A program made the translations under genes and the position numbers. The notes beneath the pieces were generated by a model. That model saw only the letters and a list, made by a program, of their open reading frames with translations, did no database searches and had not been told where the DNA came from. A DNA stretch of 64,000 nt from positions 1,736,001-1,800,000 of the forward strand of contig NC_048553.1 of NCBI RefSeq assembly GCF_902806685.2, given 5' to 3'. The stretch is from Maniola hyperantus. Lineage: Eukaryota > Arthropoda > Insecta > Lepidoptera > Nymphalidae. Below are positions 11,867 to 22,640 of this stretch, piece after piece (the first letter of the stretch is position 1; each line of letters begins with the position of its first letter).

Positions 11867-12008
11867 CTGTTTACTGAAGACCGCGATGTCCTCGTTAAAG
11901 GACTCTGAGGAACAGACGTCACCGCCCGCCACGCCAGGGTCGCGGGGGGTACACGTCGCCAGCTCGCACTTCTCGAAGATCAGCGCCAGCAGGGGGAAGA
12001 GGGGGTGC
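11867..12008 (-). CDS. hth: homothorax exon, start of the Hth/MEIS domain (142 nt)
   Basis: This coding exon encodes HPLFPLLALIFEKCELATC and then TPRDPGVAGGD..SFNEDIAVFSKQ, the opening of the Hth (MEIS) domain. In MEIS/Hth proteins this domain binds the PBC partner Extradenticle/PBX and brings it into the nucleus, where the complex regulates limb, eye and segment identity genes. The exon is preceded by TTTGTTTTGCAG and followed by the donor GTATGT. It starts with one base that completes a glycine codon with the GG ending of the exon at 24067-24239, and ends in phase 0 after SKQ. In Drosophila Hth and vertebrate MEIS the same words follow KRDKDAIYG, so identity is firm. The next exon (IRS/IRA...) is not in the window and should lie below position 1. 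The intron upstream is 12,058 bases. Confidence 0.95.
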
Positions 12009-12103
12009 CTGCAAAACAAACCACGAATAAATATTGAAAGACTCATGGCACAGTTCACAGCAGTTGGAGAACTTCTAACAAAACGTCGAGACTTTGAATG
12101 TTA

Positions 12104-12300
12104 GTACAGTTTTTGCAATTCACGAAGGCGAGTGAGCTTTACTTGTGTTCACGTCGTTTACATGGGCATTGCGTAAGTGTGCGTGCATGTCGGACCAATC
12201 AGTCGTGAGCAAACGCACACATTTAGTGTACTTTACTTATACCGATACGACTTAAACACAAGCATGAGCCACTCGCCTTCGTGAAATGCAAGAACTGTAA
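12104..12300. mobile_element. MITE-K, full copy with about 45-bp inverted repeats
   Basis: Left end TACAGTTTTTGCAATTCACG; right end, read in reverse, TTACAGTTCTTGCATTTCAC. Both arms contain ACGAAGGCGAGTG. About 197 bases, non-coding. A truncated relative lies at 29996-30126. The sequence just before it (12048-12100, CACAGTTCACAGCAGTTGG) recurs in diverged form at 63402-63450. Confidence 0.8.
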
Positions 12301-12324
12301 TAACTCAGAATGAAAAGGGTTTGG

Positions 12325-12430
12325 CCATAGTCCACTAGCTAGCCAATTGAGAATTGGCAGTCTTCACACACCTTTGAGAATATTATGGCGATCTCACATG
12401 CATGCAAACCTCACATGTTTTCTTTCACGG
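12325..12430 (-). mobile_element. SINE1 body fragment, decayed
   Basis: GGCAGTCTTCACACACCTTT and GAGAATATTATGGCGATCTC match the SINE1 body on the minus strand. The tRNA-like head is missing. Confidence 0.6.
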
Positions 12431-12439
12431 GTCTAGCTC

Positions 12440-13895
12440 TAGCATGATATTTAGGTGCTAAAATGCACATATAGATACGAAAACGCACATCTCTTCATCT
12501 TCGTCACATCTTAAGATTTTGCAGAGTTAATCTCTATTACGTTAGAGAGGCTAGGGATAGCTTCTTTAACGGAGATTCCCCCACTAAGAAAGAATTTTGA
12601 AAAATTAATTTCTTTAAAAAACCTAAATCTGCGAGCCAATTAAAAAACCAAAAGCAAAGAAAGTATAAAAACTAATGTATAGTCTGTTATTTAATAAGAA
12701 TTATTATTACTTCCTACGTCCATGATTGGGTACCCAGTTTAGAAATTCTAAACAATCACATACCTATATAACTTTACAAAATCTATGGGTGAGACAAAGC
12801 GATATAATTTTCAAAGAATGTTACCACAAAAACTAAATGCCAATAGAAATTCCACACTGATTACATCAAACCAACTGAATCATACGAAAAAAAAACAAAC
12901 AGAATGCCATTGAAACTTGAAGTAGATCGCACAAAAGATGTAATTGAGAGCAAGGCTCGGATAAGGCAGAGATTGGGCGAACGTGAGGCTGATATCATCA
13001 CAAACTATCATAATTTCGTGTGGCCCCAGTCACAGCGGTGTGTATTTTTATACACACAAAAAATAAAAATATACACAGTTACACTTACACCTTCTTATTA
13101 TTTATGTGTAGGTATACTTTATCCAAAGGACAATTTATAAAAACTATAACTCCGGAGAGACTCGAATAAGGCAGATATTGGAGAGGATATGAAATCATCA
13201 AAAACAATTATTTACGTGTGAAAAAATAATCTATATTTTGCTGTCAATGGAATGCAGAGTACAGAATTGTTTCGTACTAGGAATGCAATTTAACCACTTA
13301 TCAAGAGGAATCGTAAAGCAAAGTCGTTTTGGTCGCAATTACAACGGAAAAAACGCCTCAGACGTCAAAAACAAGAAAGAATAAATAATACTTATATAAT
13401 ATTATTTACTATATTTTTTTTTACAAGAAATGAAGAATGAAAAATCAAAGTTAGGTCGAGATTTTATGTACATATTCACATTAGGAAGAGACAAGCAAAT
13501 TGAGAGATTAACGAAAACTATACTTAATATCATTTTTTTTTTCTACCATAAAGCACCATTATAAAATGGTAGCTTTATTGCTACTACTATCTAGCCTATG
13601 GGCTAATAAGTAATATTATTCTAGCTTAAACTTCTACTTATGGTTAATTTTTAAATCTAATTTACAGTCCAGTAACTGTCCTTAGTTTATTCTAACACAC
13701 TTAATATCATGAGAACAAATTAAAAATTACAATACCAAATCACGTGTTGGAATTAAACTTAGCAGCTGTACTAACATAATAAAAAGCATTATGACGTTGG
13801 TACATAAATAATTAAGTAGTTCAGCTAAGCAATTTTAATTTGTTAAGTACGAGAAACAAAAATTACAATATCTGAATTCTGAAACCAAGATTAAA
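12440..13895. other. AT-rich intron stretch, no gene seen
   Basis: Short open frames only, without splice context or recognisable domains. Several A- and T-rich runs. Two similar phrases (GGCTCGGATAAGGCAGAGATTGG at 12950-12980 and ACTCGAATAAGGCAGATATTGG at 13160-13182) suggest an old local duplication. Confidence 0.45.
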
Positions 13896-13899
13896 AAAT

Positions 13900-14410
13900 A
13901 AAAAATCAGCCAAGTGCGAATCAGACGCACTGAGGGTTTCGTAGTACAATCGTATTTTATCGACACTTTGCACGATAAATCAAAAACTACTTACTAGATC
14001 TCGTTCAAACCAAATTTCATTCTCTTATTTTAGAAGTTACAGGGGGGAACACATTTTACCACTTTGGAAGTGACTCTCGCGCAAACAATTCAGTTTAGAA
14101 AAAAATGATATTAGAAACCTCAATATCATTTTTGAAGACCTATCCATAGATACCCCACACGTATGGGTTTGATGAAAAAAAAATTTTTGAGTTTCAGTTC
14201 TAAGTATGGGAACCCCAAAATTCATTGTTTTTTTTTTCTATTTTTGTATAAAAATCTTAATGCGGTTCACAGAATACATCTTCTTACCAAGTTTCAACAG
14301 TATAGCTCTTATAGTTTCGGAAAAAAGTGGCTGTGACATACATCCAGACAGACACATGACGAATCTACAAGGGTTCCGTTTTTTGCCATTCAGCTACGGA
14401 ACCCTAAAAA
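13900..14410 (-). repeat. Family D variant, reverse copy
   Basis: Begins AATCAGCCAAGTGCGAATCA and ends CAGCTACGGAACCCTAAAAA. The interior (ACAGGGGGGAACACATTTTA and so on) differs from the common type, so this is a distinct subfamily sharing the ends. Confidence 0.7.
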
Positions 14411-14747
14411 CACGCTTGAATTTAATTGCTTAGAAATGAAAACACAAAAAAATACTAGCATCAATTAAGATATGCTCTCCGAAAGATTTAAATACATCTC
14501 CAAGTAATGCATTTCATTTGTAAGTAACATAAATTACTGACTTTTTTGTTTATCGGTGTAAAACATACACCTATAGTGTTTTAAAGCATGCGTTATTACG
14601 AAATTAAAACATTATTCCGGTACAGTTTTAATTGCTTTGTGTCAATCAACGTTAATATACCGTTTACTGCAATTAAAGTGTTCACGAGACTTATTGAAGA
14701 AAATCACGACTATGCTACTGTAAATACTAGTTTATTACTACACATTG

Positions 14748-15006
14748 GCGCCGATTCTCTTGTCTTTCTCTAAACTAAATTTCGACTATCTGCATTCTTT
14801 TTAATATTGCTAAAAAGGGACGGAACATGAATTTTACATTTAAAGACTAAATTTTAGTGCACGCTACAAATTTAAACAATAGGCTCGCGACTGGCAGCTA
14901 AAGTGACAAGGTGTGACAGCTCTTAATTAAATTTAAAACGGTCAAACTGTACCTGTCCTTTCCTAAATGCATTAGTAAGAAGAGGATGCGAATACTCTAA
15001 AATTAA
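14748..15006. mobile_element. MITE-F copy 1
   Basis: About 260 bases, from GGCGCCGATTCTCTTGTCTT to GGATGCGAATACTCTAAAAT. The same sequence is present inverted at 18491-18750. Shared interior words include TTTAGTGCACGCTACAAATT. The start resembles the MITE-G terminus (GCCGATTCTCTTGT). Confidence 0.75.
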
Positions 15007-15213
15007 GGTGTGCACAGAATCAGTACCATACTGACGATATAAATGCTGATGTATTATTTAGTGAGTGCATTAGACTTGATAAAGTTTTAATGGACTAGAT
15101 ATATATAAAACATGTAAATAAAATTAACATTAAATACACTTTAATTGCTACATGTAACATAACACTCACTTTATCAACGTTATGATACGTACATTCAATG
15201 GTTGTTTTCTTCA

Positions 15214-15640
15214 TAAAAAAAACCCGGCCAAGTGCGAGTCAGGCTCGCGCAACGAGGGTTCCGTACGACAGTCGTATTTTTTCGACATTTTGCAGGATAA
15301 TTCAAAAACTATGGATACATAAAAATAAATAAAAATCTGTTTTAGAATGTACAGTAGAAGACCTTTCATATGATACCACCACTTGATATAGTTATCTTAC
15401 TTAGAAAATTGAAAATACTAATTATTAGTTCATGACCACAATTTAATTGCTTTTTGTGAACCACAAATTCACGGTTTTCAGATTTTTCCCCAAATGTCAG
15501 CTATACGATCTACCTACCTGCCAAATTTATGATTCTAGGTCAACGGGAAGTACCCTGTGGGTTTCTTGACAGACAGACAGATAACAAAGTAATCCTATAG
15601 GGGTTCCGTTTTTCCTTTTGAGGTACGGAACCCTAAAAAC
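15214..15640 (-). repeat. Family D repeat, full-length reverse copy
   Basis: Very close to 9237-9672, including GCTCGCGCAACGAGGGTTCC and the terminal GAGGTACGGAACCCTAAAAA. The next stretch, 15720-15895, carries words of the D subfamily of 37951-38250 (GTTGTTAGAGCGGCAACAGAA). Confidence 0.85.
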
Positions 15641-15941
15641 ATTATTGTGTTGCCAAGAGATTACATAAGCCCGATCCACAATTCTTAAACTGAACAAAAT
15701 ACCTAGGTACTTTTATTTTATTTACATGGCGCCCCTTTTGAAATTTTTTTTTTGTTGTTAGAGCGGCAACAGAAAACATTGCAACTCTCTACCTATTACG
15801 GTTCATGAGATACAACCCGCTGACAGACAAACAGATGGCAAACGCAGGCTTGAAATAGGATCCCGTTGGTTGGTCTTCGGGTACGGATCCTTGCAAATCA
15901 TAGGTGTAGGAGGAATACAGACAACTTTTCTAAGCTTGGTA

Positions 15942-16184
15942 TCTAAATAGGTATATAAAAGGAAAGGTGACTGACTGACTGACTGACTGACTAACTGACT
16001 GATTGATCTATCAACATACAGCTCAAACTACTGGACGGATCAGGCTGAAGTTTGGCATGCAGATAACTATTATGACGTAGGCATCCGCTAAGAAAGGATT
16101 TTTGAAAATTCAACTCCTAAGGGTGTGAAATATGGGTTTGAAATTTGTGTAGTCCACGCGGACGAAGTCGCGAGCATAAGCTAG
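15942..16184 (+). mobile_element. HelB Helitron-like element, complete
   Basis: Begins TCTAAATAGGTATATAAAAGG, carries GTGACTGACTGACTGACTGA and ACTACTGGACGGATCAGGCT, and ends with the hairpin CGCGGACGAAGTCGCG followed by AGCATAAGCTAG and T. The TC start, terminal hairpin and CTAG end followed by T fit the Helitron pattern. Confidence 0.85.
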
Positions 16185-16507
16185 TCAAATTATACATTGC
16201 ACTATTCTGTGCACTGAATTTTAAAAAAATGCGTTCATAGTAACGTAGCGGCTTGTATTATATTATAATTACAACGGTTTTCATACTATGCACAAAAACC
16301 ACAATCATATGAATAACTCGATTAAAATAACGATTAACCTTTGAATACAGCACAAAAGCCTGTGTACAGTGTGTGGTCCCTTTTCGAGCGGTAAATGATT
16401 TTCATTACATGCCATTAAAAATAATTGATCAGATATTGTATGATGAACTAATTATAAATAATAAAGCTATTAATATAATGCGGAAGTGAGATTGTTAAAA
16501 TAAATGC

Positions 16508-16634
16508 GACTAAATTTACAGGTCTAAATCTAGTGCTATCCTTTTTCGCAAGAAACATTATGAAAGGAATAGCAATAGATTTAGACGTGTCATTTTTGTT
16601 TAGTTTAGAGATTGTGTACAACGGAATTAGCCAC
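16508..16634. mobile_element. MITE-G, one end missing
   Basis: Contains TCTAAATCTAGTGCTATCC and ends with GATTGTGTACAACGGAATTA followed by GCC, the MITE-G terminus. The left terminus is absent. Confidence 0.65.
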
Positions 16635-16699
16635 ACTACTCTCTATACATTCTGATTGTGTGATAATTTTAATGTGTTTGTTGCCTCGTTCCATTAGAT

Positions 16700-16811
16700 A
16701 AAAAATAAAATAAAATAAAAATCTTTTTTATTCGTATAAACTTTTACAAGTACTTACGAATAGTCGGATGCATCTACCACTGGTTCGGAATGCCTTTCCT
16801 ACCGAGAAGAT
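16700..16811 (-). mobile_element. LINE 3' end fragment
   Basis: On the minus strand it reads TCTCGGTAGGAAAGGCATTC, then CCAGTGGTAGATGC and TACGAATAAAAAAGATTTTT with an A-rich tail. The same 3' end recurs at 59392-59505. The parent LINE family is not identifiable from this piece. Confidence 0.7.
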
Positions 16812-17081
16812 AGTGATCGACTGTTTAGTTAAATGCTACTCGCTTACACTCGTACCATACCTTCTTCAAAGTTGTAGTCAAGTTATAATCTGATATGCAG
16901 ATGTCGTGAGGGTCTATCCGCGAACAATCACACCTCAAGCCTTTATTCCTCAGATAACGACCGATAAGGCAGAGACACTCGTAAATCTCTAAATTAGGGT
17001 TACATAGGCTGCCGTCCTAAATCTAAAAAGCGGTTAGCTATGGTTTTTAGAGAATCTCCGAAAAACGTGGGGATTTCCAAA

Positions 17082-17572
17082 AACTTAGACCAGGCCGATG
17101 AAGTCCTATACCAGGTGGGTGAAGTCCTATACCAGCCGCTTAGACCAGGTGGATGAAGTCTTAATCAGGCGCTTAGACCAGGTGGATGAAGTCCTAATCA
17201 GGCGCTTAGACCAGGTGGATGAAGTCCTAATCAGGCGCTTAGACCAGGTGGATGAAGTCCTAATCAGGCGCTTAGACCAGGTGGATGAAGTCCTAATCAG
17301 GCGCTTAGACCAGGTGGATGAAGTCCTAATCAGGCGCTTAGACCAGGTGGATGAAGTCCTAATCAGGCGCTTAGACCAGGTGGATGAAGTCCTAATCAGG
17401 CGCTTAGACCAGGTGGATGAAGTCCTAATCAGGCGCTTAGACCAGGTGGATGAAGTCCTAATCAGGCGCTTAGACCAGGTGGATGAAGTCCTAATCAGGC
17501 GCTTAGACCAGGTGGATGAAGTCCTAATCAGGCGCTTAGACCAGGCGGATGAAGTGCTATATCAGGCGCTTG
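17082..17572 (+). repeat. 33-bp minisatellite, main block
   Basis: About 14 head-to-tail units of 33 bases. The unit reads GTCCTAATCAGGCGCTTAG then ACCAGGTGGATGAA. From 17140 twelve units are identical at the protein level; the flanking units are diverged. Because 33 is a multiple of three, the + strand stays open over the block and would encode LDQVDEVLIRR repeats. There is no promoter, splice or homology support for a gene. The array resumes at 17945 after a MITE cluster. Confidence 0.97.
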
Positions 17573-17574
17573 GA

Positions 17575-17767
17575 CCAATGGCCCTACCGCGGTTGTTTGA
17601 CAGCTACAATGTCACGATCGCAATCATCTCTGATTGGTCAACGCTCGCTCACTATTGGCCACAACCCACAACGCATTGTTGCAACAAGAATCGCACAAAT
17701 TCAGCCAATCAGAACAATTGAGATTGTAATAATGATTGATGCAGGTTTTAGACAATCGCCCTACTGG
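17575..17767. mobile_element. MITE-H copy inside the minisatellite
   Basis: Starts CCAATGGCCCTACCGCGG and ends GACAATCGCCCTACTGG, about 193 bases. Internal words are GACAGCTACAATGTCACGAT and AATGATTGATGCAGG. The ends form a short inverted match, CCAGTRGS. It also carries several CCAAT motifs. Confidence 0.85.
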
Positions 17768-17785
17768 TGCGCGATTGCCGTAGAA

Positions 17786-17938
17786 TGACAGCTACAATGT
17801 CACGATCGCAATCACCTCGGATTGGTTGACGCTCGCTCACTATTGGCTACAATGCATTGCAAGCACAAATTCAGCCAATCACAAAAATTGAGATTGTAAT
17901 AATGATTGATGCAAGTTTCCCGCAATCGAGGTGCTGGT
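17786..17938. mobile_element. MITE-H second copy, truncated, same orientation
   Basis: Begins inside the element at GACAGCTACAATGTCACGAT and ends CGCAATCGAGGTGCTGG. It follows the first copy by about 18 bases and separates it from the downstream minisatellite block. Confidence 0.8.
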
Positions 17939-17944
17939 GGATGA

Positions 17945-18046
17945 CGTACCAGGCACTTAGACCAGGTGGATGAAGTCCAATACCAGGCACTTAGACCAGG
18001 TGGATGAAGTCCAATACCAGGCACTTAGACCAGGCGGATGAAGTAG
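17945..18046 (+). repeat. 33-bp minisatellite, distal block
   Basis: Three units of TACCAGGCACTTAGACCAGG plus TGGATGAAGTCCAA. The unit is related to the main block but carries CAGGCAC and ACC changes, so it is the diverged edge of the same array. Confidence 0.95.
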
Positions 18047-18315
18047 CGGGCTTCAACTAAATATTTATTAAATAAATACCTAAGTAGATATAATATAACA
18101 ATTATCATCGAAACAAGATACCTAATAATTAGATGCTAAATAGGTTTACCGTGGCAACATCATGGCTGAATTGTCTAAAATATAATAATGGAGAGTACCT
18201 ATCTAGAATAATATTTGTACATAATAGCGGCTAAAGATAGGCACCGGCAAGGTTATAGTCACGTGACAACCTATATTTAGTCTGCTTCAAATCAAAACAA
18301 CTAGATAGGTATTGT

Positions 18316-18470
18316 AGCTAATTCTGTTGTACACAATCTCTAAGCTAAATTAAATTGACAGATTTAAATCTAGTGATATCCTTATCCGCAGGGAGCATTA
18401 TGAAAGGGATAGTACATTTGGACTGTAATGTTAGTTTAAAGATTATGTAGGTATACAACAAAACTAGTCT
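18316..18470. mobile_element. MITE-G copy
   Basis: GCTAATTCTGTTGTACACAA at one end and AGATTATGTAGGTATACAAC at the other. The interior is ATCTAGTGATATCCTTATCC. Confidence 0.75.
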
Positions 18471-18490
18471 CAGGTATTGATTTTGAGCAC

Positions 18491-18750
18491 AACCTAATTT
18501 TAGAGTATTCGCATCCTCTTCTTACTAATGTAATATGAAAAGGACAGACGCAGTTTGACAGTTTTAAATTTAATTTTTAGATGGTAAAACCCGTGATTGG
18601 TAAAAGCCTACTGTTTAAATTTGTAGCGTGCACTAAAATTTAGAGTCTTTAAATGTAAAGTTCATGTTCTGTCCCTTTTTAGCATTGTTAAAAAGAAAAG
18701 GATGCAGATACTCTAAATTTAGTTTCGAGAAAGACAACGGAATCGGTGCC
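18491..18750. mobile_element. MITE-F copy 2, inverted relative to copy 1
   Basis: Runs from AGAGTATTCGCATCCTCTTC to AAGACAACGGAATCGGTGCC, the reverse complement order of 14748-15006. It lies between MITE-G copies. Confidence 0.75.
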
Positions 18751-18757
18751 AATATAT

Positions 18758-18957
18758 GGCTAATTCTGCTGTACACAATACACTAAATCTCTAAACTAAA
18801 TTAAATTGACAGGTCTGTATCTAGTACTATCCTAATCCGCAGGGAGCGTTATAAAGGTGATAGATTTCCCCTTAAACCTCATCCCTCATTCATGTCATTT
18901 AGACCTGTCTTTTTAGTTTAAACATTGTGATAACAAATCTAGACACAATGTGGCTAA
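18758..18957. mobile_element. MITE-G copy, diverged
   Basis: Begins GGCTAATTCTGCTGTACACA, has ATCTAGTACTATCCTAATCC inside, and ends in a decayed ACAATGTGGCTAATAC. Confidence 0.65.
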
Positions 18958-19172
18958 TACGGTATTTGACAACTAGTCAAATCAGTAACTTTTATCAAAC
19001 GTCAAAACGTGACGTCACATCATAATGACGTACTTTTTTTAGTTTCATCGATAATTTAAATTTAAAAAGGTTATTACACTTAAAACTAACAAAGGACGTG
19101 GATTTTACGTATTTTGGAAAACCCTTTATTTAATAATCACCGAGAAATAATTTATTTTTATGTAGTCAAATA

Positions 19173-19348
19173 CCCAATTCTGCTATACACAGTTTTTTAA
19201 CTAAATTAAAAGGTGTTATCCTTTTCTTAATGATCGCTAAGGAAAATGATAGTAGGTATCTATTAGGTTTATACCCATAGATGTCATAGCAATCTACCCC
19301 TTAGATCTGTCAATTCAGTTTAAAGATTATGTACAACAGAATTAGTCA
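19173..19348. mobile_element. MITE-G copy, diverged
   Basis: Starts CAATTCTGCTATACACAG and ends AGATTATGTACAACAGAATT. The interior carries GTTATCCTTTTCTTAATGAT in place of the usual CTAGTGCTATCC. Confidence 0.65.
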
Positions 19349-19476
19349 CATTATTATCTATTAGGTATGTATTTAGGAGTAGGTACAAAACCGATTATCT
19401 TATAAGCCCAAATTAACCGCAAATCGCGTAAGGTTAGATAGTAAAGGAAAGCAACGGAAAATTTGTAGTGTCTTTT

Positions 19477-19903
19477 TAGGCTTCCGTACCTCAAAAGGAA
19501 AACGGAACCCTTATAGGATCACTTTGTTGTCTGTCTGTCTGTCTGTCTGTCAAGAAACCTACAGGGTACTTCCCGTTGACCTAGAACCATGAAATTTGGC
19601 AGGTAGGTAGATCTTATAGCTGACATTTGGGGAAAAATCTGAAAACCGTGTATTTAGGGTTAGATCACACAAAAAAATTAAATTGTGGTCATGAACTAAT
19701 AATTAGTATTTTCAACTTTCGAAGTGAGTGACTATATCAAGTGGGGTATCATATGAAAGGTCTTCACCTGTACATTCTAAAACAGATTTTTATTTATTTT
19801 TATGCATCATAGTTTTTGAATTATCGTGCAAAATGACGAAAAAATACGACTGTAGTACGGAACCCTCATTGCGCGAGCCTGACTCGCACTTGGCCGGTCT
19901 TTT
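19477..19903 (+). repeat. Family D repeat, full-length forward copy
   Basis: TTCCGTACCTCAAAAGGAAA at the start and GCGCGAGCCTGACTCGCACT at the end. It has the standard interior with ATCATATGAAAGGTCTTCAC. Confidence 0.85.
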
Positions 19904-19984
19904 AACCGACTTCAAAAAAAGGAGGAGGTTCTCAATTCGTCGGAATCTTTTTTATCATGACCCTTCTTCATAGCTCATAGTAAT

Positions 19985-20128
19985 ATAAGTCCCGCAAATT
20001 GCTATTGCGCTGGAACCATGTCTCATTAACATCGAAATCACGCCATTTTGACGATATTTAAGTAAAAATATACCATCAGCACGAAACTTCAGTCTAGTGC
20101 TGGCGCATTAGCAATTTGCGGGACTTAT
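19985..20128. mobile_element. MITE-I copy 1, 24-bp inverted ends
   Basis: ATAAGTCCCGCAAATTGCTA at the left and TAGCAATTTGCGGGACTTAT at the right. Non-coding, 144 bases. A second copy with a longer interior lies at 54615-54785. Confidence 0.85.
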
Positions 20129-20381
20129 AGGTACCTACACTACTACGTTATCAGGCTTTTTTTGAATTTTTAGGTTTATTTAAAGATCTATTTTAAAATA
20201 ATCATTGTAATGAGTGTCGATACGTCACAACAACACCCTAATCTACTATAGTTATCGCGGATTTACTTCTGTAATCGGTTTATTGATATTAGCCGATAAT
20301 GTGCCTAATTCAGTAGCCACACTTTATCATAATGCGTTCATGCAAAGTACACATTGGAGACAGGTCGATCAACAATGACTA

Positions 20382-20759
20382 CCCATATTATATTATGCGA
20401 AAGTGTGTTTGTTTGTTGGTTTATTGGTTTGTCCTTCAATCACGTCGCAACGGAGCAACTAATTGACGTGATTTTTTGGATGCGCTTGTCTAAAACCTGC
20501 ATCAATCATTATTGCAATCTCAATTGTTCTGATTGGCTGAATTTTTGCGATTCTTGTTGCAACAATGCATTGTGGCCAATAGTGAGCGAGCATTAACCAA
20601 TCAGAGATGATTGCGATCGTGACATTGTAGCTGTCAAACAACCGTGGTAGGGCCACTGGAGAATGACATAGGCTACTTTTTATCCCGGGAAATCAAAGAG
20701 TTTCCACGGGATTTTTAATATCCTAAATCCACGCGGACGAAGTCGCGGGCATCAGCTAG
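20382..20759 (+). mobile_element. HelA Helitron-like element interrupted by MITE-H
   Basis: The left part reads TTATATTATGCGAAAGTGTG and TCCTTCAATCACGTCGCAAC; the right part resumes at GACATAGGCTACTTTTTATC and ends with the hairpin CGCGGACGAAGTCGCG and ATCAGCTAG. The MITE-H at 20484-20659 sits in the middle and replaces a few bases of the HelA body. Confidence 0.85.
20484..20659. mobile_element. MITE-H copy nested in HelA
   Basis: Begins TTGTCTAAAACCTGCATCAA and ends GGTAGGGCCACTGG. Orientation is opposite to the copies in the minisatellite. The first few terminal bases are lost. Confidence 0.85.
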
Positions 20760-20780
20760 TTAAAAATATTATTTAAAAAA

Positions 20781-21000
20781 TCTAAATATATAAAAGGAAA
20801 AGGTGACTGACTGTCTGACTGATTCACTGGCTAACTGACTGATCTATCAACGCACAGCTCAAACTACTGGACGAATCGGGCTGACATTTGGCATGCAGAT
20901 AGCTATTATGACGTAAGCTAAGGATTTTCAAAAATTTAACCCCTAAGGGGGTGAAATAGGGGTTTGAAGTTGTGCGGACGAAGTCGCGAGCATAAACAAG
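20781..21000 (+). mobile_element. HelB Helitron-like element
   Basis: TCTAAATATATAAAAGGAAA at the start, standard interior, and a 3' end reading GCGGACGAAGTCGCGAGC then ATAAACAAG, so the final CTAGT is mutated. Confidence 0.8.
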
Positions 21001-21960
21001 TCTTTATAAAAAAATAATGATAGCTCACTCAGGCTTAATCATAATTGTACCTATTTAATTACCTCTATTTGTCTTTCCCTTTTACATTTAAATCTGTCTT
21101 GCGTCAAGTTTATGCCAACAAAAAGTTTGAAAACAAAAAGTCGCTAGTGTGACCTGGTACTAAACGCCCAGTAGCCGAAACATGTTATCATGTGATAATA
21201 CAAGAAATAACACGTTCATTCGATAATCTGTTTCCTCGGGACTTAGGAGTTTAATATCGTCTCGATAGACCTACCCGGATTCAAACCCAGGACACATACA
21301 TACACACAAACACACACATACTTAATGCATGTTAAACTACTAATGGAAGACTTTGTTTTGAAGTTACCATACCACTGTTGAAATCTGTCATTTCTTTTAT
21401 AATTTCTACCAATGAACCTAAAAATAAAAAATCAAAGCCTGAATCAACATTCCCATAGGTATCTACTTCAGTCTCTCGTAACGTCTTTAGGGTGCGTTTC
21501 CACTGAAACGGATCTGAGCGGAGACGTGACTCACTCCTAGACTAATCAGATTATTGTTAGATGACAAACAACAAATCAAAAAATCAAAGTTTATTCATTT
21601 CATGAAGGACAACTAGTGCAAGTATCTGCTGTCTGTAACTCTACTGAGAATACCGCAAAGACAGACTGACACACTTGCACATTTATAATATTAGTATGGA
21701 AGTATGCAGCGAAAGCTTTGAAATTTCAACAAATATCTCAACACCGATAGGATTCGGGAATAAACAAACAAACAAACATACATACATACAAACAAACACG
21801 GCAGAGTTACGGCGCACACGTTCCCCAATAATCACATGTATTTGTGTACACGTGGCCAGACATTTGCCAAATGTTTATTTATTTGGCCATTGGCGAATCC
21901 CTCAAACAGACATTTACAATTTATACTTATCTGACTCGTACGGCAATAGACAGTTGAACT
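21001..21960. other. Intron stretch without recognised features
   Basis: Mixed sequence with short CA- and CATA-rich runs (21295-21325, 21766-21795). No exon and no clear repeat boundary. Confidence 0.4.
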
Positions 21961-21964
21961 TTTT

Positions 21965-22245
21965 AGGGTTCCGTACCTCAAAAGGAAAAACTGAACCCAT
22001 ATAGGATCACTTTGTTGCCTGTCTGTCAAGAAACCTACAGGGTACTTCCCGTTGATCTAGAATCATGAAATTTGGTAGGTAGGTAGGTCTCATAGCACAC
22101 ATCATATGAAAGGTCTTCACCTGTGCATTCTAAAACAGATTTTTATTATTTTTATCCATCATAGTAGGTATCGTGCAAAATGTCAAAAAAATACGACTGC
22201 AGTACGGAACCCTCGTTGCGCGAGCTTGACTCGCACTTGGCCGAG
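21965..22245 (+). repeat. Family D repeat, internally deleted forward copy
   Basis: GGGTTCCGTACCTCAAAAGG to GACTCGCACTTGGCCGAG. The segment between GTCTCATAGC and ATCATATGAAAGG is collapsed. A SINE2 fragment begins directly after it. Confidence 0.8.
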
Positions 22246-22247
22246 TT

Positions 22248-22398
22248 TTTTTTATTCAGATACAAGTTAGCCCTTAACTGCAATCTCACCTGGTGGTAAG
22301 TGCGATGCAGCCTAAGATGGAAGCGGGCTAATCTGGAAGGGGTATGGTAGCTTTTTGATAAACCGCATGGGTTTATTAAAAAACCCCTTCCGCCATAG
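22248..22398 (-). mobile_element. SINE2, 3' half
   Basis: Reverse complement of the 3' half of the full SINE2 at 28736-29074. It includes ATACAAGTTAGCCCTTAACT, CACCTGGTGGTAAGTGCGAT and GGAAGGGGTATGG. It abuts the 517-bp tandem array. Confidence 0.8.
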
Positions 22399-22514
22399 CC
22401 TGGCTCGTTCCATTGCTGGGTTCTAGACGATTTTTTTTAAAAAAAAGTGAGCTATAGCTTCTAGGACACAAAACCACTACACGCATAGATAATGAAACAC
22501 ACGTTCCGACTCAC

Positions 22515-22640
22515 CCGTATATGGCGTCCTTGTCTCGCTTGTGCACGAGCGGCTCGCCGGGCAGCGCGTGCGCGGGCGCAGCGGGCGGGGGGTAGTGCAC
22601 CGGGGGGATGTGGGGGTGCGTGAGTCTGTGCTCGTGGTAC
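22515..22640 (-). pseudogene. hth: Partial copy of hth exon, most distal
   Basis: Matches the last 126 bases of the genuine exon, from TACCACGAGCACAGACTCAC to ATATACGG, followed by GTGAGT. It is preceded on the minus strand by TCTTCTGTATAG instead of exon sequence. It carries a few substitutions relative to the other copies. Confidence 0.85.

Noticed and set aside
17098..17721. Leucine-rich-looking repeat protein gene
   Set aside because: It is explained by a 33-bp minisatellite. There is no promoter or homology, and the frame runs into a MITE. Kept only as a low-interest observation.
17082..18046. CRISPR array
   Set aside because: The 33-bp units are contiguous without spacers, and the genome is animal.
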